Source of the DNA: Inquilinus limosus DSM 16000
Lineage (GTDB): Bacteria > Pseudomonadota > Alphaproteobacteria > DSM-16000 > Inquilinaceae
Reading direction: 5' to 3'
Assembly: GCF_000423185.1 (NCBI RefSeq)
Contig: NZ_AUHM01000033.1
Span: forward strand, 36,943-100,942
Length of the DNA stretch: 64,000 nt
Both the position numbers and the translations under genes were made by a program. This document shows, piece after piece, positions 16,115 through 24,499 of the stretch. Each line of letters starts with the position of its first letter. Position 1 is the stretch's first letter. The notes under the pieces were generated by a model. The model was not told the origin of the DNA. It worked only from the letters and a program-made list of their open reading frames with translations, and did not search any database.

Positions 16115-17833
16115 CTACAGCACGAAGTCCGCCGCCGTCAGGGCGACATGGCCGTTGAGCACGATGTGGAAGTCGGAAGCGCCGTCGCCGTTGATGTCGC
16201 CGGCGACCGTGGTGGTCGTGGGCGAGGTGAAGGCATAGCGCAGTTGGCCGGCGGTATGGGTGTAGAGACCCGTGCCGATGAAGTGGAACGTCTGGTCGCC
16301 TGCCGCGCCGATATTGGCGTCGATCGCCGACAGATCGATCCTGTCGTGCTGGGCCTTGCTGAAATCGAGGATCTTGTCGGCGACGGGCCCGAGCAGGCTG
16401 TCCGACGGCGCGGTGAACACGAACCGGTCCGCCCCGGCGCCGCCGGTCTGGATGTCGGTGCCGGCGTCGCCGCGAAGGATGTCGTTCCCGGCGCTGCCGA
16501 CCAGCTTGTCGTCGCCCGCCCCGCCATCCAGCGTCAGGCTGATCTTGCCGGCCGCCACCGCCCCGGCGTGGATCACGTCGTTGCCGGCGCCGGCAGCGAC
16601 CGTCAGCAGGTCGGCCGCTTCCGAATGCTGGATCGAGACCGTCGCCTTCAGCCCGCCGATGCCGATCGCCGCGCCGGAGGACGAGAGCGAGATCTTGTCG
16701 GCGCCGGCGGTGCCCTCCACGGTCACCGCATCGACCGCGCCGTCGCCGGTCGTGCCGCCCGGGGCCCCGGCCAGATCGATGCCGACGCGGGTGGTCTCGG
16801 TCCCGGTCAGGTCATGGACCGTGACCTTGTCGGCGCCGCCGAGCGCGGTGAACTGGATGCGCTCGACATCGTTCAGGTCCATGTTGATCGAGGCGATGTC
16901 GCGGAAGAAGGTCGTGCGCCCGAAATTGGCCAGGATGTCGACCGTCTCGGCGGCGCCGGCGCCCAGGAAGGCCAGGTCGTCGGTGCCGAAGCCGCCCTCG
17001 ACCGTGTCGCTGCCCTCGCCCGGCGCCCAGAAGAAGGTGTCGTCGCCGGCGCCCAGGAAGGCGGTGTCGTCGCCCTTGGCCCCGATCACGATGTCGTTGC
17101 CGGCGCCGCCGAGCAGCAGGTCCGCCCCGGCGCTTCCGGCCAGCGTGTCGTTCCCTTCGCCGCCGTTGAGGACCAGGACCATCGACTGCGGCAGCGCCCG
17201 CGCATCGATCCGGTCGTTGCCGCCGAGCCCGTCGATGATCAGGTGGTCGCCCGCGTCGAAATGCGCGATCGTCGTCTGCGCGGCCAGGCCGTTCACCACC
17301 ACGGTCGCGGCCGTTCCCGTGCCGGTCTGCGACAGCGTGATCACGTCGGCGGCACCGGCGGCGGCGCCGTTGATGGTCACCGTGTCCGTCACGCCGTCGC
17401 CGGCGGTGCCGCCCAGCACGCCGGCGAGATCGATCGCCACATGCTTGACGTCGGTGCCGGCCAGATTGTTGAGGGCGATCAGATCCGACCCGCCGAGCGC
17501 CTGGAACTGGATGCGTTCGACATTGTCCAGGGTCATGGTCACCGCGGCGATGTCGCGGAAGAAGATCGCCTTTCCGGCGTTGGCGAAGATCTGGATGTTC
17601 TCGTCCGTCCCCGCGCCGAGGAAGGCGAGCGTGTCGGTGCCCGCCTCGCCGTCCACGGTGTCGCTGCCGTCGCCCGGGGCCCAGCCGAACGTGTCGTTGC
17701 CGGCGCCGAGAAAGGCGGTGTCGTCGCCCTTCCTGCCGATCACGACGTCGTTACCGCCCTTGGCGTTGATGGTGTCGGCATCGTCCGTGCCGGGCAGGGT
17801 TTCGCCGGCATCCGTACCGTTGATGATGGCCAT
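16115..17833 (-). CDS. RTX calcium-binding protein with serralysin-type C-terminus
   Basis: A 572-aa protein with no signal peptide, expected to leave the cell by a type I secretion system. Nonapeptide-like GGxGxD repeats (GGNDVVIG, GAGNDTFGWAPG, GGAGNDIVIG, GGAGDDKLVG) bind Ca2+ in this family. Residues about 27-120 are duplicated at about 245-340 (both copies hold KGDDTAFLGAG and the FFRDIA-NVERIQF segment). The C-terminal 75 residues resemble the serralysin secretion domain and end DFVL, the acidic-plus-hydrophobic tail recognised by type I exporters. The same C-terminus ends the protein at 24500. No enzymatic domain was recognised and no secretion genes are adjacent. Confidence 0.87.
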   Translation of the reverse strand: MAIINGTDAGETLPGTDDADTINAKGGNDVVIGRKGDDTAFLGAGNDTFGWAPGDGSDTVDGEAGTDTLAFLGAGTDENIQIFANAGKAIFFRDIAAVTMTLDNVERIQFQALGGSDLIALNNLAGTDVKHVAIDLAGVLGGTAGDGVTDTVTINGAAAGAADVITLSQTGTGTAATVVVNGLAAQTTIAHFDAGDHLIIDGLGGNDRIDARALPQSMVLVLNGGEGNDTLAGSAGADLLLGGAGNDIVIGAKGDDTAFLGAGDDTFFWAPGEGSDTVEGGFGTDDLAFLGAGAAETVDILANFGRTTFFRDIASINMDLNDVERIQFTALGGADKVTVHDLTGTETTRVGIDLAGAPGGTTGDGAVDAVTVEGTAGADKISLSSSGAAIGIGGLKATVSIQHSEAADLLTVAAGAGNDVIHAGAVAAGKISLTLDGGAGDDKLVGSAGNDILRGDAGTDIQTGGAGADRFVFTAPSDSLLGPVADKILDFSKAQHDRIDLSAIDANIGAAGDQTFHFIGTGLYTHTAGQLRYAFTSPTTTTVAGDINGDGASDFHIVLNGHVALTAADFVL

Positions 17834-17986
17834 GGATCATTCCCCTTCTCTGGTGGCGGCCGCCGGCCGCCGCTCGGTGTCTCACGCCGCCAAGATGCCG
17901 GACGCGCGGAGGGGCGCGTGTTACCGGGGTCACCTCCGCCGCCGGATGTGCTCCAATGGCCGGGTTCGAGCGCAGGAGGGCAGCCC

Positions 17987-18886
17987 ATGCTGAAGCGGAT
18001 CGATGCCGGGGTGCTGAACGTCGCCTATGAGGAGACCGGCGACCCGGCGGGCTGGCCGGCGGTGCTGCTGCACGGCTTCCCCTACGACATCCACAGCTAT
18101 GACGAGGTCGCGCCGCGCCTCGCCGCGCGCGGCGCCCGGGTGATCGTGCCCTATCTGCGCGGCTACGGCCCGACCCGGTTCCTGTCGGCGGAGACGCCGC
18201 GGTCGGGCGAGCAGGCGGCGCTGGGGCACGACCTGCTGACGCTGCTGGACGCGCTGGGGATCGAATCGGCGGTGCTGGGCGGCTACGACTGGGGCGGCCG
18301 CGCCGCCTGCATCGTCGCGGCGCTGTGGCCGGAGCGGGCGCGCGGTCTGGTCTCGGTCAACGGCTACAACATCCAGGACATCGCCCGATCGGGCGAGCCT
18401 GCCTCGCCCGAGGCCGAGTTCCGCTACTGGTACCAGTACTATTTCCACGGCGAGCGCGGCCGACGGGGGCTGGAGCGCAACCGGCGCGAGCTGTGCCGCC
18501 TGCTGTGGCGGCTGTGGTCGCCGGAATGGCGCTTCGACGACGCCACCTATGGGCGCAGCGCCGCATCCTTCGACAATCCGGATTTCGTCGAGGTCGTGAT
18601 CCACTCCTACCGCCACCGTTTCGCCCTGGTCGAGGGCGACCCGGCGGTGGCGGAGGTGGAGCGCCGGCTGGCGGCGCAGCCGCCGATTACCGTGCCGGCG
18701 ATCACGCTGGACGGCGACGCCGACGGGGTGATGCCGCCCGGCGGCACCGCCCATCACGCCAGCCGCTTCACCGGCCGGCACGAGCACCGAGTGGTGACGC
18801 CGGGGATCGGCCACAACCTGCCGCAGGAGGCGCCCGAGGCCTTCGCCGAGGCGATGTTGACCGTCCGGGACTGGGCCGGCCGCTGA
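17987..18886 (+). CDS. Alpha/beta hydrolase with Asp nucleophile (epoxide hydrolase / dehalogenase type)
   Basis: Cytoplasmic 299-aa hydrolase. The oxyanion motif HGFP is at residues 29-32. The nucleophile elbow GGYDWGG has aspartate at residue 101 instead of serine, which places it with epoxide hydrolases and haloacid/haloalkane dehalogenases that use an aspartyl ester. The catalytic acid is in DGDAD near 242-246 and the histidine is in GIGHNLPQE near 276. A cap region rich in Tyr and Trp (YWYQYYF) could supply the epoxide-activating tyrosines. AGGAGGG precedes the ATG. Substrate unknown. Confidence 0.85.
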   Translation: MLKRIDAGVLNVAYEETGDPAGWPAVLLHGFPYDIHSYDEVAPRLAARGARVIVPYLRGYGPTRFLSAETPRSGEQAALGHDLLTLLDALGIESAVLGGYDWGGRAACIVAALWPERARGLVSVNGYNIQDIARSGEPASPEAEFRYWYQYYFHGERGRRGLERNRRELCRLLWRLWSPEWRFDDATYGRSAASFDNPDFVEVVIHSYRHRFALVEGDPAVAEVERRLAAQPPITVPAITLDGDADGVMPPGGTAHHASRFTGRHEHRVVTPGIGHNLPQEAPEAFAEAMLTVRDWAGR

Positions 18887-18893
18887 CGGCCGC

Positions 18894-20612
18894 TCAACGC
18901 GTCCCGTATTGCGCGTCGTGCAGCCGGCGGTAGAGGCCGCCGGCGGCGACCAGGTCGCGGTGCCGCCCCTGCTCGGCGATGCCGTTGGCGTCGACCACGA
19001 CGATGCGGTCGGCGTGCTGGATGGTGGCGAGGCGATGGGCGATCACCAGCGTGGTGCGGCCTTCCGACAGCTCGGCCAGCGACTGCTGGATCGCCTGCTC
19101 CGTCTCCGTATCCAGGGCCGAGGTGGCCTCGTCCAGGATCAGGATCGGCGGGTTCTTCAGGAACATGCGGGCGATCGCCAGGCGCTGCTTCTGACCGCCC
19201 GACAGCTTCACGCCGCGCTCGCCGATCACCGTGTCCAGCCCGTCCGGCAGGCCGGCGATGACGCCGTCGAGCCGGGCGCGGCGCGCCGCCTCCATGATCT
19301 CGGCCTCGGTCGCGTCCAGCCGGCCATAGGCGATGTTCTCGCGGATCGTGCCGGCGAACAGGAACACGTCCTGCTGCACCACGCCGATCTGGCGGCGCAG
19401 CGAGGCCAGCGTCATGTCGCGGATGTCGATGCCGTCGATGGTGATGCGGCCGTCCTGGACCTCGTAGAAGCGCGGCAGCAGCGAGCAGATCGTGGTCTTG
19501 CCGGCGCCGGAGGGACCGACGAAGGCCACGGTCTCGCCGGCCCGGATGGCGAGGTCGATGCCGCGCAGCACCGGCGTCCCGTCACCGTAGCCGAAGCTGA
19601 CGCCCTCGTAGCGGATGTCGCCCCGCAGCGCCGGCACGTCGACCGCGCCCGGCCGATCGACGATGTCCGGCTCGGTGTCCAGGAGCTCGGTGTAGCGGCG
19701 GAAGCCGGCGATGCCCTTGGGGTAGGTCTCGATCACCGAGTTGATCTTGTCGATCGGGCGGAAGAACACGTTGACCAGCAGCAGGAACCCGACGAAGCCG
19801 CCTTCGCTGAGCCGCCCGGTCAGCACGAAATAGGCGCCGGCGATCATCACCACCATCTGGATCAGCCGCATGCTGAGATAGCTGAGCGAGGTGCTGGCCG
19901 CCATGATCCGGTAGGCGTCGAGCTTGGTGCGGCGGTAGTTCTGGTTGTCCTGCGCGAACAGCCGCCGCTCGTGCTCCTCATTGGCGAAGGCCTGCACCAC
20001 GCGGATGCCGCCGACATTCTCCTCGATCCGCACGTTGAAGTTGCCGACCCGGCCGTACAGGGCCTGCCAGTTGCGGGTCATGCGGCCGCCGTAGCGGCTG
20101 GTCAGCCAGGCGGTCAGCGGCACGATCGCCGCGGTGATCAGCGCCAGCTCGAGATGGACCGTCAGCATCAGCGCGAAGGCGCCGATGAAGGTCATGACCG
20201 CGATGAACAGGTCCTCCGGCCCGTGATGCGCGACCTCGCCGATCTCCTCCAGGTCCTTGGTCAGCCGGCCGACCAGATGGCCGGTCTTCTGGTTGTCGAA
20301 GAAGCTGAAGGACAGCTTCTGCAGATGGTCGAAGGCCTTCCGCCGCATCTCGGTCTCGATGTTGATGCCGAGCATGTGACCCCAATAGGTCACCACCGCC
20401 ATCAGGCCGGTGTTGGCGACGTAGACCGCGAGCAGCCCGGCCGCGGCCAGCAGGATCAGCGGCCAGTTCCCGCTCGGCATCAGGCTGTCGACGAAGACCT
20501 TGACCGCGATCGGGAAGCCGAGCTCGAGCAGGCCGGAGACGATGGCGCAGCAGAAGTCGAGCAGGAACAGCCCGCGATGCGGCCGGTAGTAGGCGAAGAA
20601 GCGTCTCAACAT
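18894..20612 (-). CDS. ABC exporter, fused membrane and ATPase domains (MsbA/MDR-like half transporter)
   Basis: A 572-aa half-transporter working as a homodimer in the inner membrane. Six membrane helices in residues 1-310 are followed by the ATPase: Walker A GPSGAGKTT, signature LSGGQKQR, Walker B LILDEATSALD, and H-loop VIAHRLAT. Such proteins export lipids or drugs. The RTX proteins of this window need a type I exporter, but this one lacks the peptidase-like N-terminus and has no HlyD partner nearby, so that role is not supported. The ATG at 20612 starts 14 bp after the DUF2585 gene, so the two are probably co-transcribed. Confidence 0.9.
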   Translation of the reverse strand: MLRRFFAYYRPHRGLFLLDFCCAIVSGLLELGFPIAVKVFVDSLMPSGNWPLILLAAAGLLAVYVANTGLMAVVTYWGHMLGINIETEMRRKAFDHLQKLSFSFFDNQKTGHLVGRLTKDLEEIGEVAHHGPEDLFIAVMTFIGAFALMLTVHLELALITAAIVPLTAWLTSRYGGRMTRNWQALYGRVGNFNVRIEENVGGIRVVQAFANEEHERRLFAQDNQNYRRTKLDAYRIMAASTSLSYLSMRLIQMVVMIAGAYFVLTGRLSEGGFVGFLLLVNVFFRPIDKINSVIETYPKGIAGFRRYTELLDTEPDIVDRPGAVDVPALRGDIRYEGVSFGYGDGTPVLRGIDLAIRAGETVAFVGPSGAGKTTICSLLPRFYEVQDGRITIDGIDIRDMTLASLRRQIGVVQQDVFLFAGTIRENIAYGRLDATEAEIMEAARRARLDGVIAGLPDGLDTVIGERGVKLSGGQKQRLAIARMFLKNPPILILDEATSALDTETEQAIQQSLAELSEGRTTLVIAHRLATIQHADRIVVVDANGIAEQGRHRDLVAAGGLYRRLHDAQYGTR

Positions 20613-20626
20613 CGGTCGTCTCGAGA

Positions 20627-21223
20627 TCAGCCGCCGGCCTGCCACGCCCGGATCGAATCGACGGGGTGCAGCAGCATCAGCACGTTCAGGGTCAGGTTGT
20701 CGCGGATCAGCCAGCCGGTCAGCAGCTCGAAGAACACCGCCAGCGCCACGGTCAGCCAGACCGGCGCCCGCGCCGCGAAGGCGAAGCCCGCCAGCATGAA
20801 GACGATGTCGAAGACCGAGTTCAGGACGCTGTCGCCTGTGTAGCCGAGCGCGATCGTCGCCTCGCGGTAGCGGTCGATCACCATCGGGCTGTTCTCGGCG
20901 AGCTCCCAGGCGCATTCGATCAGCACGGCGATCAGCGCCCGGGCCCCGAGCGGCAGGCGCCGGGCCAGCAGCCAGGTCAGCCCGAAGAACAGGAAGCCGT
21001 GGATGATGTGCGACGGCGTGTACCAGTCGGCGATGTGCTGGGAATTGTCCGCGCCCATCGCGTCCGGCGCCCACAGCCTGACCGTGCCGCAGGCGCAGAT
21101 CGGCACCCGGCCCATGGCCAGCAAAAACGCCGCCGTCGCCACGACCAGGCCGAGGCCGAGCAGGAGATAGAGGCGCGACGGCAGGCGGTCCGGCCGCGTC
21201 ACTGTGGAGGATCCGTTCAGCAT
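20627..21223 (-). CDS. DUF2585 (UPF0314) membrane protein
   Basis: A 198-aa multi-helix membrane protein of the alphaproteobacterial DUF2585 family. Conserved blocks seen are the [10 protein letters not shown] segment after the first helix, [15 protein letters not shown], and the acidic ECAWELAEN followed by [16 protein letters not shown]. Function is not established. The ATG at 21223 was preferred to an upstream start because it precedes the first helix and has an AGGA nine bases upstream. It lies 14 bp before the ABC exporter, suggesting a joint envelope role (inference). Confidence 0.82.
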   Translation of the reverse strand: MLNGSSTVTRPDRLPSRLYLLLGLGLVVATAAFLLAMGRVPICACGTVRLWAPDAMGADNSQHIADWYTPSHIIHGFLFFGLTWLLARRLPLGARALIAVLIECAWELAENSPMVIDRYREATIALGYTGDSVLNSVFDIVFMLAGFAFAARAPVWLTVALAVFFELLTGWLIRDNLTLNVLMLLHPVDSIRAWQAGG

Positions 21224-21311
21224 GAGCGCAGTCCTACCACGGCCGGAAGCCTGCAAACCATTCGCAGACGTCGGGACGACGCGCCGGATTCGGCATGACA
21301 GGCCGTTGCTG

Positions 21312-22757
21312 TCAGAGATAGGGCGACGCCAGCCACACCGTCCGGTTGCGCAGCCGGGTCAGGAACGGCCGGGCCCGCAGCGTGTCCAGCGTCTCCGGCC
21401 GGGCGGTGGCGATGCGCTGCCGGATCGCGGCGTCGATCTCGCCGGCGACGCCGCGGTCGTAGATCTCGACATCCAGCTCGAAGTTGAGCCGCAGGCTGCG
21501 CGAATCGAGGTTGGAGGACCCGATCAGCGCCCAGGCGCCGTCCACCGCCATCAGCTTGGAATGGTCGAACGGGCCGGTCGCCCGCCACACCCGGCAGCCG
21601 GGCCGCAGCACCTGGTCGAGCTGCGCCGTCATGGCGAAGTCGATCAGGGCCAGGTTGTTCACGCTGGGGATGACGATGTCGACCTCGACCCCGCGCTGCG
21701 CCGCGATGGCCAGCGCGCTGGTCAGCGGCAGGTCGGGCAGGAAATAGGGCGAGCAGATGCGGATCGAGCGCTGCGCCACGGCGATCGCCCCCATCACCAG
21801 GCTGTGATTCGAGCCGAGGGTGACGTCCGGCCCGGACAGGATGGCCCGGGCCAGCACCGACGGCGCCGGCAGCGGCCGCGGCAGCGACCGCCAGGCTTGG
21901 CCGTGCAGCCGCTCTCCCGTCGTGAACCGCCAGTCCTGGACGAAGGCCGTCAGCAGGCTCTGCACCAGCGGACCGCGGATGCGGGCGTGGACGTCGCGGC
22001 CCACGGGCCCATCGGCGTGCGCGCTGGAGAACTGCGCCCGGATGTTCATGCCGCCGGTGAAGGCGGTCTCGCCGTCCACCACCAGCAGCTTGCGGTGGCA
22101 GCGGAGATTCGCATAGGGCAGCTTGAGGCCGATGACGTTGCCCATGAACCGCGCCGTCCTGACGCCGCCCGCCCGCAGCACGCCGACGATCTGGGGCCGC
22201 GAATAGCGCGCGCCGATGCCGTCGATCAGCACCCGCACCTCGACCCCGCGCCGCGCCGCCTCGATCAGCGCCCCGGCGATCTCCCGCCCGACCGGGTCGT
22301 TGTCGAAGATGTAGCTCTGCAGCGCGATCGCGGACCGGGCACCGCGGATCGCCTCCAGCATCGCCGGATAGGCCTCGTCACCCCCCTGCAGCAGCCGCAG
22401 CTCGTTGCCCGCGGTCACCGCAAAGGGCGAGACCCGGTCGCCGAGCCGCTGCAGCGAGGCGAATTGCGGCGCCGAGGCCGCGGCCACATCCACCTCCGGC
22501 CCCGTCTCCCGGTCGTCCATGCCGGCGCCCGACCGGCGGCGCCGGCGCGCGATGGCGGCGCGCCGCACCCGGTTGACGCCCAGGACCAGATAGATGACGG
22601 CGCCGAGGATCGGGTTCAGCACGATCACGCCGACCCAGCCGGTGGCGGCGCGCACGTCGTCCTTGGTCATGATCGCATGGACGGCGCCGGCGACGCCGAG
22701 CACGAGGCTGGCCGCCAGCACGATGTCGGACCAGTACGTCGTCCAGAAACCGTTCAT
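21312..22757 (-). CDS. Cardiolipin synthase, phospholipase D superfamily
   Basis: A 481-aa membrane-anchored phospholipid synthase of the ClsA/ClsB type. Two N-terminal membrane helices ([14 protein letters not shown] and [18 protein letters not shown]) are followed by two HKD catalytic motifs: [16 protein letters not shown] and [18 protein letters not shown]. The pair forms one active site that joins phosphatidyl groups. The ATG at 22757 lies just before the first helix; longer in-frame starts run into the divergent regulator's operator. Divergent from the GntR-family gene at 22916. Confidence 0.9.
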   Translation of the reverse strand: MNGFWTTYWSDIVLAASLVLGVAGAVHAIMTKDDVRAATGWVGVIVLNPILGAVIYLVLGVNRVRRAAIARRRRRSGAGMDDRETGPEVDVAAASAPQFASLQRLGDRVSPFAVTAGNELRLLQGGDEAYPAMLEAIRGARSAIALQSYIFDNDPVGREIAGALIEAARRGVEVRVLIDGIGARYSRPQIVGVLRAGGVRTARFMGNVIGLKLPYANLRCHRKLLVVDGETAFTGGMNIRAQFSSAHADGPVGRDVHARIRGPLVQSLLTAFVQDWRFTTGERLHGQAWRSLPRPLPAPSVLARAILSGPDVTLGSNHSLVMGAIAVAQRSIRICSPYFLPDLPLTSALAIAAQRGVEVDIVIPSVNNLALIDFAMTAQLDQVLRPGCRVWRATGPFDHSKLMAVDGAWALIGSSNLDSRSLRLNFELDVEIYDRGVAGEIDAAIRQRIATARPETLDTLRARPFLTRLRNRTVWLASPYL

Positions 22758-22906
22758 GCCGTCCACGGGTCGGATGTCCCGCCATCCTCCCTGCCAGGAC
22801 CGAGCGATCCCGGCAAGGATCGGCGAGGCGACACCCGCAGCATATCGGCCCGCCGGCGACGGTCGAGCGCCGCGGAAGGATTGACGCCACGCTGGCCCCA
22901 GGATAG

Positions 22907-22926
22907 TTTGGATCCATGGATCCAAA
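22907..22926. promoter_or_regulatory. Perfect 20-bp palindrome across the GntR-family start codon
   Basis: TTTGGATCCATGGATCCAAA is a perfect dyad whose centre falls in the ATG of the regulator (22916-22918). It contains two abutting TGGATCCA units. Palindromes of this size next to FCD-type GntR genes are usually the autoregulatory operator. Here binding would cover the translation start itself. Confidence 0.7.
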
Positions 22927-23533
22927 TTCGATCGCCGACGCGCTGCGGCTGGACATCGAGGCGCGCCTTCTGCCGCCGGACACGGTGCTGCGCCAGGAGA
23001 GCCTGGCGGAGCGGTTCGGGGTCAGCCGACAGCCGGTGCGGCAGGCGCTGGACCGGCTGCTGGCCGAAGGACTGGTGGTGCGCCGGTCCGACCGCAGCCT
23101 GGCCGTCGCCGGCCTGTCGGCCGGGGACAGCCGCGAGCTGGCGGCCCTGCGCATCCTGGTCGAAGGCGAGGCCCTGCGCCTGTCGCTGCCCCGGCTGGAG
23201 CCGCGCGACCTGCGCCGGGCCGCGCGGCTGGCCGAGGACCTGGCCGAGGAAGAGGATCCGGCGGCGATCGAGGAGCTGGACGTCGCCTTCCACGCCGTCC
23301 TGTACGGCGCCTGCGGCAATGCCCGGATGCTGCGCCTGATCGATTCGCTGCGGCGGGAAGGGCGGCGCGCCTATGCGCTGCAGCCCCCTGGCTCCGCCTT
23401 CCGTGCCGCGATGGCGGCACAGCACGAGACCATCCTCGCCGCCTGCCGGGCCGGCGACGCCGCCGCCGCGGTCGCCGCCCTGGCCATCCATCTGCAGACG
23501 GCGGCCGAACCGCAACCGGGAGAGACCTCATGA
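22916..23533 (+). CDS. GntR-family regulator (FCD subgroup)
   Basis: A 205-aa regulator. The N-terminal winged helix contains ESLAERFGVSRQPVRQALDRLLAEGLV (about residues 28-54), the classic GntR recognition segment. The C-terminal all-helical FCD domain (from about residue 70) has conserved D/H positions DVAFHAVLYGACGN and HETILAACRAGD that often hold a metal and a small organic acid. The stop overlaps the OsmC gene start by four bases, so it probably controls that gene as well as itself through the palindrome on its start codon. Confidence 0.9.
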   Translation: MDPNSIADALRLDIEARLLPPDTVLRQESLAERFGVSRQPVRQALDRLLAEGLVVRRSDRSLAVAGLSAGDSRELAALRILVEGEALRLSLPRLEPRDLRRAARLAEDLAEEEDPAAIEELDVAFHAVLYGACGNARMLRLIDSLRREGRRAYALQPPGSAFRAAMAAQHETILAACRAGDAAAAVAALAIHLQTAAEPQPGETS

Positions 23534-23991
23534 GTCAGTACCAGGCCACGGTGCTGTGGCAGCGCCCGCCGGACATCGCCTTCACCGACGGCCGCTACAG
23601 CCGGGCGCATCTCTGGCGATTCGACGGCGGCGTCGAGGTGCCGGCCTCGGCCTCGCCGCATGTCGTGCCCCCGCCCTTCTCGGCCCCGGAGGCGGTCGAT
23701 CCGGAGGAGGCCTACATCGCCGCCCTGGCGAGCTGCCACATGCTGACCTTCCTGTCGATCGCGGCCAAGCGGCGCTTCGCCGTCGACCGCTACAGCGACA
23801 CGGTGGAAGGGGTGATGGAGAAGAACGCCGAGGGCCGGATCGCGGTCACCCGGGTGGTGCTGAACCCCCGCGTGACCTATGCCGGGCCGGCGCCGGACCA
23901 CGCCACCGAGGAGGCGATGCATCATGCCGCCCATGAGCAGTGCTTCCTGGCCAATTCGGTGAAGACCATGATCGAGACTCGGCTGGTCTGA
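23530..23991 (+). CDS. OsmC-family peroxidase-like protein
   Basis: A 153-aa thiol-dependent hydroperoxide reductase family member. The two redox cysteines are present: C69 in ALASCHMLTFL and C138 in HEQCFLANS. In OsmC/Ohr proteins this pair reduces organic peroxides. The spacing and flanking motifs fit the OsmC rather than the Ohr branch. It is translationally coupled to the GntR-family gene instead of the OhrR (MarR) regulator usual for Ohr. A hairpin follows at 24002-24039. Confidence 0.88.
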   Translation: MSQYQATVLWQRPPDIAFTDGRYSRAHLWRFDGGVEVPASASPHVVPPPFSAPEAVDPEEAYIAALASCHMLTFLSIAAKRRFAVDRYSDTVEGVMEKNAEGRIAVTRVVLNPRVTYAGPAPDHATEEAMHHAAHEQCFLANSVKTMIETRLV

Positions 23992-24001
23992 TCTCTTCCA
24001 C

Positions 24002-24039
24002 GGATTGTCCGCCGCGGCTCGATGCCCGGCGGACAATCC
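24002..24039 (+). terminator. Hairpin after the OsmC gene
   Basis: Perfect 13-base arms GGATTGTCCGCCG (24002-24014) and CGGCGGACAATCC (24027-24039), starting ten bases past the OsmC stop. The stem is strong, but there is no T-run immediately after it, so the terminator call is moderate. Confidence 0.55.
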
Positions 24040-24049
24040 ATCGGACCAA

Positions 24050-24499
24050 GCGGTCGCGGCCGGCAGCCGACTTTTTTTGATATGCGCTGAGAGCATGCTA
24101 TGTATGCAATTTACGCAACAGACGGGTCGATCATTTCTCAGCTGCGGAATTTAATTCCAACGCGATGGCCATTTTTGAGCTCAGCCCCTCGCCTCGGTCG
24201 CCGAGGACAACGAAACGAGCCGATATTCGGAAATTTTTATCCATTTTCGAGCGCCTTTGAAACCATCTCCATAGTTCCGGTAATAAAATTTCTTCTTCAA
24301 GAAATATAATTCATTATTACTCGAAATAACATAATGAATTTTCTTGCGTCTATTGTGATGCCGAAGAGGATCCATCAGCCTTGTCATGATCCTTTAAGTT
24401 GTTTGGTGACGACGATTTTGTAATCGTGGGTCAAATGGCGGCGCCGTGTGCCGGCAGCGCTGGGACCCAATTGCTGAATCGCGATAGCGGAGAACGAAT
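24050..24499. other. Low-GC island upstream of the second RTX gene
   Basis: From about 24060 to 24400 the sequence drops to well under half G+C, with A/T runs such as TTTTTTT near 24072 and an AATATAATTCATTATTACTC stretch near 24302. No convincing gene: possible frames have no recognisable product and would use rare codons. It probably holds the RTX promoter and long leader. The RTX ribosome site (GGAG seven bases before the ATG at 24500) ends the region. Its composition resembles regions silenced by H-NS/MucR-type proteins or recently acquired DNA. Confidence 0.65.

Noticed and set aside
18894..20612. The ABC exporter as the type I secretion ATPase for the RTX proteins
   Set aside because: It has no N-terminal peptidase-like domain and no HlyD or TolC gene beside it; its neighbour is a DUF2585 membrane protein.
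24181..24387. Short frames in the AT-rich island
   Set aside because: They have no ribosome site, no family resemblance and would overlap the RTX promoter region.
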